DNA of 64,000 bases from Microglena sp. YARC. Its lineage: Eukaryota > Chlorophyta > Chlorophyceae > Chlamydomonadales > Chlamydomonadaceae. The stretch covers positions 4,170,347-4,234,346 of the forward strand of contig CM039464.1 of NCBI GenBank assembly GCA_022414725.1, written 5' to 3'. Shown piece by piece: positions 39,954 to 50,178 of this stretch (position 1 is the stretch's first letter; every line of letters starts with the position of its first letter). The notes below the pieces were generated by a model. That model was given only the letters and a program-made list of their open reading frames with translations, ran no database searches and had not been told where the DNA came from. Made by a program: the position numbers and the translations under genes.

Positions 39954-40418
39954 TCACAAACGTAGCGGCCGTCGCGAAGGGGTGCCGATTGTACAGAACA
40001 CACACTTGTATTGGCTTCTTTTCCAACAGTCTTCGCATCTTGCAGCTTTGTATTCCTTGCATGAAGACCCCTTCGTGCGCAGATTTGTGCATTGAGGGCA
40101 ACACCATTTAGCACCCGCGGCACCCTCATCTTCGTCATCATGCGTCAAGTCCACTTCCAATGCTCTCTGCCCACGTTTGGCACGTCGCACAGTCAGAGGC
40201 ACAACACTACTAGGGCCAGCTATGGAGTTGCGGCAAAGAGGGCACGAATTCAGTCTTGGAAAGCAGTCTCCGCACACGAGGTGATCGCAGGGAAGGGCGA
40301 GCGCTGCAACATGATTGTTTAGGCAGCAAGGACACTCCCACAAAGGGCGCTCGATCTCAACCACCTCGACCTCATTCTCAATGGGAATACTGGGAGCCTC
40401 CTCTTCATCTGTAGTCAC
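39954..40418 (-). CDS. RING-finger protein, probable E3 ubiquitin ligase
   Basis: The 154-residue protein has a complete C3HC4 RING: Cys29, Cys32, Cys44, His46, Cys49, Cys52, Cys59 and Cys62 (CPCC...LPCDHLVCGDC...CPLC). A second Cys cluster follows (WCCPQC, CEDCW, CVFC; about 108-145), perhaps another zinc site. The N-terminus is acidic. Such small RING proteins are common in giant viruses and baculoviruses and act with host E2 enzymes. The frame is intact. The start codon lies against a degenerate transposon end (40416-40475), so the promoter may be transposon-derived. Confidence 0.8.
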   Translation of the reverse strand: MTTDEEEAPSIPIENEVEVVEIERPLWECPCCLNNHVAALALPCDHLVCGDCFPRLNSCPLCRNSIAGPSSVVPLTVRRAKRGQRALEVDLTHDDEDEGAAGAKWCCPQCTNLRTKGSSCKEYKAARCEDCWKRSQYKCVFCTIGTPSRRPLRL

Positions 40419-40475
40419 AGGAATAAAATGAAAACCCGTGTCAGATGGAAATGTAAAACGACATCAGTTGTACAT
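40412..40475 (+). mobile_element. Degenerate left end of the Tc1/mariner-like element
   Basis: GTAGTCACAGGAATAAAATG, then GTGTCAGATGGAAATGT and ACGACATC, parallel the first 65 bases of the transposase-bearing element (TACAGTC..., TCAGATGGAAATAAATGT, ACGACATC) with several changes. No transposase follows. Confidence 0.55.
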
Positions 40476-41485
40476 TATATTGAAAGCAAACAATTGCATG
40501 TACCTTCGTCCTCTGACGACGACGATATATAGCCTGTCAAGTCCATGACATCTGCCATCATAGATCGATTCCGACGACAGACAATATAGGAGACCTATCG
40601 TAAATTTAACAATAAAACAAACAAATCACATTACTCGTACTCGATGCGCAAGCGGTACTAGATGCGCAAGCGGTACTCGATGCGCAAGCGGTGCTTGATG
40701 TACTTGGATGTACTTGAGGTACTTGGATGTACTTGAGGTGCAATGGGCGGTCCTGCATAATGCAGGAATGATTCCGGCCGATTTTGACTGGTTGCGAAAC
40801 ATGGTCCGGAGCGGATTTGTGATTCCTCGGTGCTGATATCTCAAGCTAGCGAGTCGTTCCGGATGTTACCGTGCATCAGCAGAAGAAGAAGCAGTCCCAT
40901 TGAGCGAAGGAGTCGATCGATGATCAGCATCAGCAGAAGAAGAAGCAGTCCCATTGAGCGAAGGAGTCGATCGATGATCATCAGCATCAGAAGTATCAAG
41001 AAGCAGAAACGGCAGCAGGAAAAACGTTTTGCTGACATGATTCCTATGTGGGCGTCTCTGCGTGAAAAAGGAGCAGCGTTGAGGACATCCAGGATGCCAT
41101 CCATTGGATGACATCTCGTTTTACCTGTCAAATTACGCTACGTTTTCCGATGAGTGGTGGAGGCTGGTTGGGCATGGTGAGGCATCGGAGGCCTTGCCAA
41201 TTTTACAGAAGCGTTGGTTGCCATACATGGCATTCTAATATTTTGTGCATGCAATTTGCAACCTTCACCAATTAACTGTCAATCCCGGTCTTCTAACTGT
41301 AACCGGTTCAGTGGAAAACCAATACGATTTTAAATCAACAAATTACTATAAATTATGTCGCCGCCTTACGCCCTGTTATTGGGATGTTTCATTTTACTGT
41401 TCCACTGACTGTACATCTAAATAAATAAATAATAAAACTGTAAATAAAACTATACAATAACAAAACTATAAATAATACAAAGATC
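40476..41485. other. Repeat-rich intergenic region
   Basis: It holds short repeats GATGCGCAAGCGGTACT (40640-40700) and TACTTGAGG/TACTTGGATG (40700-40740). A direct duplication of about 57 bases (AGCAGAAGAAGAAGCAGTCC and following) lies at 40874-40985, within a 93-codon Arg/Ser-rich frame (40830-41111) that I would not call a gene. A decayed MITE end lies at 41300-41413. Confidence 0.5.
41300..41413. mobile_element. Decayed MITE remnant with type A end
   Basis: GTGGAAAACCAATACGATTT and AAATCAACAAATT match the interior of the 430-bp MITE, and the end CATTTTACTGTTCCACTGACTGTA matches its type A end with TA at the border. About 300 interior bases are missing. With the type B end at 39240 it could also delimit a 2.2-kb composite element. 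Confidence 0.65.
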
Positions 41486-42579
41486 ATGGTCGATGTGCAC
41501 ACAGCCTTTGCAATTATTTTGTTAGCCATAATCGTTTTTGTATCCATGACGCCCCCGACAAGGGAGGGTCTCGTCGCAACCGACGAGTCCATGCAAAAAA
41601 TGTTCGTCGACACCTACAAAGTCGTAGACAACGGCATGCACGGGCTAGAAAAAATGAATCTAAATGGCAACTTGAATGCGAATAGGATCAAGCTTGGGGA
41701 TAAGTGGACTTTAAGCGGTGTGGGTGACAAGCATGGCAATGACGACTGGTTGCGACTATTCAATAAAGATGGGACTGGGTACTACGGGGGGCTGGCTGCC
41801 GGGCGATTGTGGTCTGGAGGGGTTACGTATCTCAACGGGACCACGAACGCTAAGGACATCAACGCCAACGGAAATGTGAATGTAACCGGGGCAGTCAATG
41901 CCAGCGGGAACCTGTGCGTGCAGAACGAATGCCTCAACAATACAGACATAAAAAATATGAAAATAATGCAACTATATTAACGGCAGACGGCAAGCTGGCG
42001 ACCAATTCGATCATGTTCCAAAAGCCGGATTCCTCAAACACGGATACACTAATAGCAGGAAAAGTAGAAGCTGGCGGAGGATCAATTTTAAATGGTAATT
42101 CTCTTCAAACAAACGGGAAGGTTCAGAATGGACGTATGCATTTCTTGGTAGATGAGAATTTATACATTTGCCCAAAGGGAGCAGGGACCGTCTTTAACAC
42201 ATTTAAAGGAGGCAACCCAAAGATTCTGATGCGTAGTGGAGGTAAGGGTAAACATCATGCAGCAATAAAAATGGATGGAACAAGCATCACAGGAGATTTC
42301 GGTAGGGGTACAGGGAGGATGCATGTAAGCGGAAAAGGAGATCTTCTCGTTCTCAAAGAAAAAGGACTTAGTGTAGGTCCTTGGTGGGGAGGAGAACCGA
42401 CCGTCAATGTATTAAGTGGTGCGGGTCAAACAGGTAAATTTTGCATAGACAAAACTTGTATATCCAAAGAAGATCTCCAGAAAATAAAAATCTCAAGTAA
42501 GATCTTTGTAAAGCTGATTCGGAATCGGTATGTACAATTGAAACATGGCAACAGCAACCGCAAGTGTTTTCAAACCTAG
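41486..42579 (+). pseudogene. Membrane-anchored fibre-like viral structural protein, one frameshift
   Basis: Residues 7-22 (AFAIILLAIIVFVSMT) form a membrane anchor. After a linker come Gly/Asn-rich, beta-helix-like stretches (NGNLNANRIKLGDKW, ANGNVNVTGAVNASGNL). Two copies of a Cys motif follow, LCVQNECLNNTDI and FCIDKTCISKEDL, a repeated signature I associate with giant-virus virion proteins containing tail-fibre-like repeats. The frame shifts near 41955 in an A run (GACATAAAAAATATG). The second part ends in foreign sequence after SKEDLQKIK, so the 3' end seems replaced. A piece of this gene is duplicated at 39656-39800. The role in the virion is inferred. Confidence 0.7.
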
Positions 42580-43095
42580 TTTTTCATGCACCCAGGTGAA
42601 CAGCCCGGATGAGCGCCAAGCGATACGTCGGTACCTGTTCTCCCGGTACAACCTGAAGATGGAAAGAGTCCTGGCTGTCAAACTATGGGTACACCATATT
42701 TGACTCTTTGACAGATTGAAATAGTCCTGCCTGGAAGCTGCTGCTTGTAGCCGAAAAGAAAAACAGTGCTGACCCACCATAGTGTTTTAGTGGTAGGAAT
42801 ATGTGCTGTTTCCACCAGTAGTTTTAACGATAACAGGTTTTCCTACGGGGGAATACCCATAATGTGGCTTGAGACGCTCACTAAACCAGCATTCGTCAAC
42901 TGATACTAAAAAAATCCCAGCATTGATTGTATCTTTGTATTTACTACAAAATTCTGAGTAGAAATTTAAAAAAATCCGCCGGGAGGAAGGAACGCCCATT
43001 ACTTTTTTGTAGCTCCGAAGATTCAGACAGTCTTGCCGTCGACCACTTTTTCGTTTGTTTTTGTGGGGCGTTCGGAGTGCGACATGTGAAAAGTA
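42580..43095. other. Mosaic of transposase, spacer and unknown fragments
   Basis: Bases 42664-42700 repeat a 38-base phrase also found at 39425-39460 (AGAGTCCTGGCTG...CAAACTATGG). Bases 42810-42960, minus strand, code the transposase block EFCSKYKDTINAG to YGYSPVGKPVIVKTTGG with the first catalytic Asp. Bases 42961-43005 match the spacer of the ankyrin array (GGGAGG.AGGAAC.CCCATT). The pieces adjoin with no target duplication visible. Confidence 0.7.
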
Positions 43096-43857
43096 ATGAG
43101 ACATAATATTACGAACACGTTTCCCATGGAAATGAAAGACATGCTATCATCGTCATCTTCTCGCTCGGTCTCAGACGTTGTGGTTGCTTGGTACAACGAA
43201 CCGGGGGTGGAACGATGGGTATCCGCGCTTGCTTTTGCGTTTTCGGAGCGTCCTGCAGGCGAGCGGTACCGGATATTCGTGTTCCACAAGGGTACTGCCG
43301 AAGATGCAAAGCAACGTTTGTTCGATGTCTTGGGTACAAAGTGTAGTGATGTCGATGTCTTTTTCGAGCATCTGGATAATGTGGGTCGTGAGGCAGATAC
43401 GTGGTTGCATTACACGGTGGCGCGTTTGCGTGCTGGCGACATGCCTGTGAACCGTGTGGCCTTCTTGCAGGGTGATCCTTGGGACCATTTTGGGACGCCG
43501 CATGGCGGCATGGAGAGGAATCTATATGTGTTTTCATCAAAGCTTGTGGCATTGCTTGCGCCTACCGCTCATCCGATGGCATCGAACCCTGAGCCATTGT
43601 TTTGCAAACTGATGAGCGAGTCGCGTGTCATGCGGAGAGGGCTCTCGCACCCTCAACGTCTGGACCTTGAGCGGGTTTGGGTTGAGGCCTTCGGATGCGA
43701 ATGTAAGGTGGACAGTTATGTGTTCGCTGCGGGGGCGCAGTACCTTGTGGACGCCATGCGCCTTTCTCAAGAAAAGCCATTGTCTTGGTGGACGTCCCTT
43801 CATCATAAATTGCGTGCTGACGAGATCAATGCTTGGGAGATCGAGCGGTTTTGGTGA
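43096..43857 (+). CDS. DUF3431-like protein, possible glycosyltransferase-related
   Basis: 253 codons. Family-like blocks are VVVAWYNEP..VERWVSAL near the start, FVFHKG, the central NVGREADTWLHYTVARLRAG with FLQGDPWDHFG, and the end AGAQYLVDA...PLSWWTSLHHKL...INAWEIERFW. These match the layout of DUF3431 proteins (Y.E, N.GRE..TYL.HI, FLQG, AGAQF.V, ER.W), a family of unproven, perhaps sugar-transferring, function. No signal peptide is seen. The frame is intact and intronless. The ATG at 43096 is the first; MEMKDML at 43126 is an alternative. Confidence 0.7.
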   Translation: MRHNITNTFPMEMKDMLSSSSSRSVSDVVVAWYNEPGVERWVSALAFAFSERPAGERYRIFVFHKGTAEDAKQRLFDVLGTKCSDVDVFFEHLDNVGREADTWLHYTVARLRAGDMPVNRVAFLQGDPWDHFGTPHGGMERNLYVFSSKLVALLAPTAHPMASNPEPLFCKLMSESRVMRRGLSHPQRLDLERVWVEAFGCECKVDSYVFAAGAQYLVDAMRLSQEKPLSWWTSLHHKLRADEINAWEIERFW

Positions 43858-43881
43858 TGGTGTATAAAAACAAAATGCATC

Positions 43882-44286
43882 ATGCTTGGAATAAGCATTG
43901 TTTCAAACATGAACGATCACTCCGCTACCGCTACAGCTACAGCTGCTCCTCCTCCTCATTACTTGCGTTGTAGCATCAAACGAATACCATTAAAAGATGA
44001 TGGCGCTGTCGACTACGATGAAAAGCTTAAAAAGGAGATTGGATACATCAATTACCATTTCATGCACAAGAAAGAAGTACTTGAACGCAGAATACAACAG
44101 TTGGAGAAGGAGAGGGAAAAACAAATCAAATTCGCAACCGATCGGAACACTATTGCCCAATTGGAAGGCAACGTTGATTTGGTGCGGGCCGCTGAAAACT
44201 ATCTTCGTGTTGAAGCGATCGAGGATGAGTGTTGGGCTTCGAAAGCCATCTTGAAACCGCCTGAGGATCTAAATTCAGTAGAGTAG
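43882..44286 (+). CDS. Small coiled-coil protein of unknown function
   Basis: 134 codons: an Ala/Thr/Pro-rich start, then a long charged helix (KKEVLERRIQQLEKEREKQI, continuing to about residue 110) with heptad-like spacing. A second ATG (MNDHSA) lies nine codons in. It follows the DUF3431-like gene by 24 bases in the same direction, a viral-style spacing. Its stop is exactly where the duplicated spacer of the ankyrin array begins. Confidence 0.6.
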   Translation: MLGISIVSNMNDHSATATATAAPPPHYLRCSIKRIPLKDDGAVDYDEKLKKEIGYINYHFMHKKEVLERRIQQLEKEREKQIKFATDRNTIAQLEGNVDLVRAAENYLRVEAIEDECWASKAILKPPEDLNSVE

Positions 44287-44447
44287 AAAATTCAAAAAAT
44301 CCGCAGTGAGGCAGGAACACCCATTCTGTACCGCTTGCAGATACCGCCAGGCAAGTGCAACCAAGGGTTTATAGGGTTTATCCCAACTCATTATTTATTT
44401 ATACTATCCTGTGCGCTTGCATGCATGTACACACATGTTCATCGAAC

Positions 44448-45425
44448 ATGCATTCGCACACGCGATCATCGTTTCCACTCCTAACGTGTCCCTATGACAT
44501 TCTTGATCGTATTGCCCTATTCTCTTCCAACCCCAAGATTGTATTAGTGTGTAAAACTCTGCACAAAAGATTTTCGGGATGGCCCCTTACCGGATTGATC
44601 CAACCACCACAGCGAGTTGGAGAGATGATGGTAAAAGGGGGGCGCGCCAACCTTCTAGCAGTATGCTTGGTGTCCAATCCTCTTGTACGGGTTAAGGGGG
44701 CCCTACAATTGAGGGCGAACCAAAATGAAAACAAGCTTCTCTATGTGGCTGCCAAGGAAGGTCACGCAGATGTCTGCAAGCTGCTGATGGATCCAGAGGT
44801 GGCTGGACTTGAGTATAGGGCCCGGGCGACCTCTAGAGACAGCTGAGCATTGTGGGCGGCTACCAAGGCAGGTCTGGCAGATGCCTGCAAGCTGCTGATG
44901 GATCCAGAGGTGGCTGGACTTGAGTACAGGGCCAGGGCGAACCATATCGACAGCAGGGCCTTGGGGGCGTCTGCCAAGGCAGGTCACGCAGATGTCTGCA
45001 AGCTGCTGATGGATCCAGCGGTGGCTGGACTTGAGTACATGGCCCTGGCGAACTCTAGCGACAGCAGAGCATTGTGGGCGGCTGCCAAGGCAGGTCACGC
45101 AGATGTCTGCACGCTGCTGATGGATCCAGCGGTGGCTGGACTTGAGTTCAGGGCCCGGGCGAACTCTGTCAACAGCTGGGCCTTGTGGGCGGCTGCGGAG
45201 GCCGGTCACGCCGATGTCTGCTTGCTTTTGATGGATCCAGAGGCAGCTGGCCCCGAGTACAGGGCCATTGTAAAACTTGACAGCAGCTGGGTCTTGTGTT
45301 TCACGTTTCTTGCCACCGTAGAGCAAGTATTTATCCACTCTCCTCAAACTTTTCAGCAATGTGTTCAGTTTGCTCAAGCGAAATATATAGCTGCGTGTGC
45401 CCAAATTTTTCCTGATGTAGCATAA
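44448..45425 (+). pseudogene. F-box/ankyrin gene 1, one in-frame TGA
   Basis: ATG 44448 starts MHSHTRSSFPLLTCPYDILD, the F-box (IALFSSNPKIVLVCKTLHKRF), then about six ankyrin units of 37 residues (LMDPEVAGLEYRARANSSDS...AAKAGHADVCK). TGA at 44844-44846 replaces the Trp of SWAL. After it the frame continues unbroken to 45425. This copy lacks the extra G seen near the end of its neighbours. It also lacks the TTAGGCAAGA stop region, so it reads on into a longer tail (TFLATVEQVFIHSPQTFQQC) that may be the ancestral C-terminus. It would be a substrate adaptor for SCF ubiquitin ligase if readable. Confidence 0.8.
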
Positions 45426-45966
45426 ATATTTGATTATGAGGCAGGAATTCTTTGAAAATGATTATTGATGCGCACGATGTGAGCCAGCACTTTGACTTTT
45501 CAGGCTACTTTGAAGATGTAACTTCTATGTCAATCTCCTGAAGACAATATCTGTATTGACAAGATCGGTTACAAAACTTGATGAAACTTGAATTCCTTAA
45601 TGTAAGAAAGAAAGACAATTTGCACCAGTACATTTGTTCCTGCCTCCCGGAGGGATTTTGACTGGTTTCGGAGCCTGGTCTGGTCGGAATCACAATTCCA
45701 AGGAGAGCTAAATCTCTGGTTGGCGAGTGAGTCGTTTGTACTTCTGCTTTGAAAATTCAAAAAAATCGCCGGGAGGCAGGAACACCCATTCTGTACCGCT
45801 TGCAGATACCGCCAGGCATGTGCCGCTTGCAGATACCGCCAGGCAAGTGCCGCTTGCCGCTTGCATGCCAGGCAAGTGCAACCAAGGGTTTATAGGGTTT
45901 ATCCCAACTCATTATTTATTTATACCATCCTGTGCATAAAATTGTCAACGCTTCTAGTCTGATTTT

Positions 45967-47135
45967 ATGCATCCGCACACGCGATCATCGGTTCCATTCC
46001 TAACGTTTCCCCATGACATTCTTGATCGTATTGCCCTATTCTCTTCCAACCCCAAGATTGTATTAGTGTGTAAAACTCTGCACAACAGATTTTCTGGATG
46101 GCCCCTTCCCGGACTGATCCAACCACAACAGCGAGTTGGAGAGATGATGGCGAAAGGGGGGGGCCGACCTTCTAGCAGTATGCTTGGTGTCCAATCCTCT
46201 TGTACATGTTAAGTTCAGGGCCCTGGCGAACTCTAGCGACAGCTGGGCCTTGCGTGAGGCTGCAAAGGAAGGTCACGCAGATGTCTGCAAGCTGCTGATT
46301 GATCCAGAGGTGGCTGGACTTGAGTTCAGAGCCCGGGCGAACTCTAGCGACAGCAGGGCCTTGGGGGCTGCTGCAAAGGAAGGTCACGCAGATGTCTGCA
46401 AGCTGCTGATGGATCCAGCGGTGGCTGGACTTGAGTACAGGGCCCTGGCGAACTCTAGCGACAGCTGGGCATTGTGGGCGGCTGCAACGGTAGGTCACGC
46501 AGATGTCTGCAAGCTGCTGATGGATTCAGAGGTGGCTGGACTCGAGTACTGGGCCCGGGCGAACAATATCAACAGCAGGGCCTTGTGGGCGTCTGCCAAG
46601 TCAGGTCACGCAGATGTCTGCAAGCTGCTAATGGATCCAGCGGTGGCTGGACTTGAGTATAGGGCCCGGGCGAACTCTAGCGACAGCTGGGCCTAGTGTG
46701 AGGCTGCAATGGAAGGTCACGCAGATGTCTGCAAGCTGCTGATGGATCCAGATGTGGCTGGACTTGAGTATAGGGCCCGGGCGAACTCTAGCGACAGCTG
46801 GGCCTTTTGGGCGGCTGCCAATGAAGGTCATGCAGATGTCTGCAAGCTGCTGAGGGATCCAGCAGTGGCTGGACTCAAGTACAGGGCCAGGGCGAACTCT
46901 GTCAACAGCAGGGCTTTCGGGGCGGCTGCCAAGGCAGGTCACGCAGATGTCTGCAAGCTGCTCATGGGATCCAGAGGTGGCTGGAATTGAGTTCAGGGCC
47001 CGGGCGAACTCTGTCAACAGCTGGGCCTTGTGGGCGGCTGCGAATGAAGCTCACGCAGATGTCTGCAAGCTGCTGATGGATCCAGAGGCGGCTGGCCCCG
47101 AGTACAGGGCCATTTTGAAACTTGACAGCAGCTAG
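45967..47135 (+). pseudogene. F-box/ankyrin gene 2, multiple breaks
   Basis: The F-box part runs from MHPHTRSS to a shift in a run of eight G (about 46155-46162). Some 180 bases of the usual linker after the F-box are missing: the text jumps from VQSSCTC to FRALANSSDS. Ankyrin units then run in a second frame to a TAG at 46694 (Leu codon TTG to TAG), continue to the extra G near 46973 (LLMGSRGGW), and end in a third frame (RAILKLDSS, 47135). Confidence 0.8.
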
Positions 47136-47813
47136 GTCTTGTGTTAGGCAAGACACGTTTCTTGCCACCGTAGAGCAAGTATTTATTTACTCTCCTCAAC
47201 TTTTTCAGCAATGTGTTCAGTTTGCTCAAGCGAAAATATCGCTGCGTGTGCCCAATAATTCCAGATGTAGCAGAACTATTTGATTATGAGGGCAGGAACT
47301 CTTTGAAAATGATTATTGATGCGCACGATGTGAGCCAGCACTTTGACTTTTCAGGCTACTTTGAAGATGTAACTTCTGTGTCCTTGAATATTTTGTGTCA
47401 ATCTCCTGAAGACAATATCTGTTGTATTGACAAGATCGGTTACAAAACTTGATGAAACTTGAATTCCTTAATGTAAGAAAGAAAGACAATTTGCACCAGT
47501 ACATTTGTTCCTGCCTCGTTTCGTTTCGCGGAGAGCTAAATCTCTGGTTGGCTAGTGAGTCGTTCGTACGGCTCTATTTTCTGCTTTGAAAATTCAAAAA
47601 AATCGCCGGGAGGCATGAACACCCATTCTGTACCGCTTGCAGATACCGCCAGGCAAGTGCCGCTTGCCGCTTGCCGCTTGCATGCCAGGCAAGTGCAACC
47701 AAGGGTTTATAGGGTGTATAGGGTTTATAGGGTTTATAGGGTTTATAGGGTTTATCCCAACTCATTATTTATTTATACCATCCTGTGCGCTTGTACACAC
47801 ATGTTCATCGAAC

Positions 47814-50178
47814 ATGCAGTCGCACACGCGATCATCGTTTCCATTCCTAACGTTTCCCTATGACATTCTTGATCGTATTGCCCTATTCTCTTCCAACCCC
47901 AAGATTGTATTAGTGTGTAAAACTCTGCACAAAAGATTTCCGGGATGGCCCCTTACCGAACTGATCCAACCACCACAGCGAGTTGGAGAGGTGATGGCGA
48001 AAGGGGGGCGCGCTGACCTTCTAGCAGTATGCTTGGTGTCCAATCCTCTTGTACAGGTTAAGGGGGCCCTACAATTGAGGGCGAACCAAAATGAAAACAA
48101 GCTTCTCTATGTGGCTGTCAAGGAAGGTCACGCAGATGTCTGCAAGCTGCTGATGGATCAAGAGGTGGCTGGACTTGTGTACAGGGCCAGGGCGAACTAT
48201 AGCTACAGCTTGGTCTTGCGTGAGGCTGCCAAGGAAGGTCACGCAGATGTATGCAAGCTGCTTATGGATCCAGCGGTGGCTGGAATTGAGTTCAGGGCCC
48301 GGGCGAACTCTGTCGACAGCAGGGCCTTGAGGGCGGCTGCAAAGGAAGGTCACTCAGATGTCTGCAAGCTGCTGATGGATCCAGAGGTGACTGGACTTGA
48401 GTTCAGGGCCCTGGCGAACTCTAGCGAAAGCTGGGACTTGTGTGAGGCTGCAAATGAAGGTCACGCAGATGTCTGCAAACTGCTGATGGATCCAGTGTTG
48501 GCTGGACTGTTCAGGGCCGTGGCGAACTCTAGAGACAGCTGAGCATTGTGGGCGGCTGCCAAGGAAGGTCACGCAGATGTCTGCAAGCTGCTGATGGATC
48601 CAGAGGTGGCTGGAATTGAGTTTGAGTACAGGGCCCTGGCGAACTCTAGCGACAGCCGGGCCTTGTGGGCGGCTGCAAAGGCAGGTCACGCAGATGTCTG
48701 CAAGCTGCTCATGGATCCAGCGGTGGCTGGACTTGAGTACAGGGCCAGGGCGAACCATATCAACAGCAGGGCATTGTGGTCGGCTGCAAGGGAAGGTCAC
48801 GCAGATGTCTGCAAGCTGCTGATGGATCTAGTGGTGGCTGGACTTGAGTACAGGGCCAGGGCGAACCATATGAGCAGCTGGGCCTTGCGTGATGCTGCCA
48901 ATGCGATCACGCAGATGTCTGCAAGCTGCTGATGGATCCAGAGGTGGCTGGACTTGAGTACAGGGCCCGGGCGTACGCTAGCGACAGCTGGGCCTTGCGT
49001 GATGCTGCCAATGCAGGTCACGCAGATGTCTGCAAGCTGCTGATGGATCCAGAGGTGGCTGGACTTGAGTACAGGGCCATGGCGAACGCTAGCGACAGCT
49101 GGGCCTTGTGTGAGGCTGCAATGGACGGTCACGCAGATGTCTGCTTGCTTTTGATGGATCCAGCGGTGGCTGGACTTGGGTTAGGGTCCTGGCGAACTCT
49201 AGCGACAGCAGGGCCTTGGGGGCGGCTGCCAAGGAAGGTCACGCATATGTCTGCAAGCTTCTCATGGATCCAGCTGTGGCTGGACTTGAGTATAGGGCCC
49301 TGGCGAACGCTAGAGACAGCTGGGCCTTGTGTGAGGCTGCAAAGGAAGGTCACGCAGATGTTTGCAAGCTGCTCATGGATCCAGAGGTGGTTCGACTTGA
49401 GTACTGGGCCAGGGCGAACCATATCAACAGCAGGGACTTGTGGGCGGCTGCCAAGGCAGGTCACGCAGATGCCTGCAAGCTGCTGATGGATCCAGAGGTG
49501 GCTGGACTCAAGTACAGGGCCAGGGCGAACAATATCAACAGCAGGGCCTTGGGGGTGGCTGCCAAGGCAGGTCACGAAGATGTCTGCAAGCTGCTGATGG
49601 ATCCAGAGGTGGCTGGACTTGAGTTCAGGGCCCGGGCGAAATCTAGAGACAGCAGGGCATTGTGTGAGGCTGCAAAAGAAGGTCACGCAGATGTCTGCAA
49701 GCTGCTCATGGATTCAGAGGTGGCTGGGCTTGAGTTCATGGCCAGGGCGAACCATATCAACAGCAGGGCCTTGTGGGCGGCTGCAAAGGAAGGTCACGCA
49801 GATGTCTGCAAGCTGCTGATGGATCCAGCATTGGCTGGACTGAAGTACAGGGCCAGGGCAAACAATATCAACAGCAGGGCCTTGGGGGCGGCTGCCAAGG
49901 CAGGTCACGCAGATGTCTGCAAGCTGCTCATGGATCCAGCGGTGGCTGGAGTTGAGTTCAGGGCCAGGGCGAACTCTAACGACAGCAGGGCCTTGTGGGC
50001 GGCTGCAAAGGAAGGTCACGCAGATGTCTGCAAGCTGCTGATGGATCCAGCGGTGGCTGGAATTGAGTTCAGGGCCCGGGCGAACTCTGTCAACAGCAGG
50101 GCTTTGGGGGCGGTTGCCAAGGCAGGTCACGCAGATGTCTGCAAGCTGCTCATGGGATCCAGCGGTGGCTGGACTTGA
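47814..50178 (+). pseudogene. F-box/ankyrin gene 3, about 20 repeats, several breaks
   Basis: The F-box region is intact from MQSHTRSS. Breaks are TGA at 48540-48542 (same Trp-to-stop change as in gene 1), a short deletion near 48902, and a shift near 49175-49185. From 49216 to 50178 a clean run of nine units ends at the shared extra G with LLMGSSGGWT. The rest of the old C-terminus stays open one frame over to 50335. The upstream frame extends into the GGGTTTATA repeat (GFIGFIGF), but the conserved ATG at 47814 is preferred. Confidence 0.8.

Noticed and set aside
40830..41111. Arg/Ser-rich 93-codon gene
   Set aside because: Most of it is a 57-bp direct duplication, and all frames on both strands are open. 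There is no independent support.
47700..47757. Telomere repeat
   Set aside because: TTTATAGGG is not a known telomere unit, copies are few, and it lies before each gene of an internal array. It is better explained as a microsatellite.
44355..48542. Alternative genetic code in which TGA codes Trp
   Set aside because: Only two TGA codons fall at Trp positions, both in the same unit type, while R2, PCNA, thioesterase and others use TGG normally and TAG/TAA stops also occur inside genes. Nonsense mutation spread by conversion is simpler.
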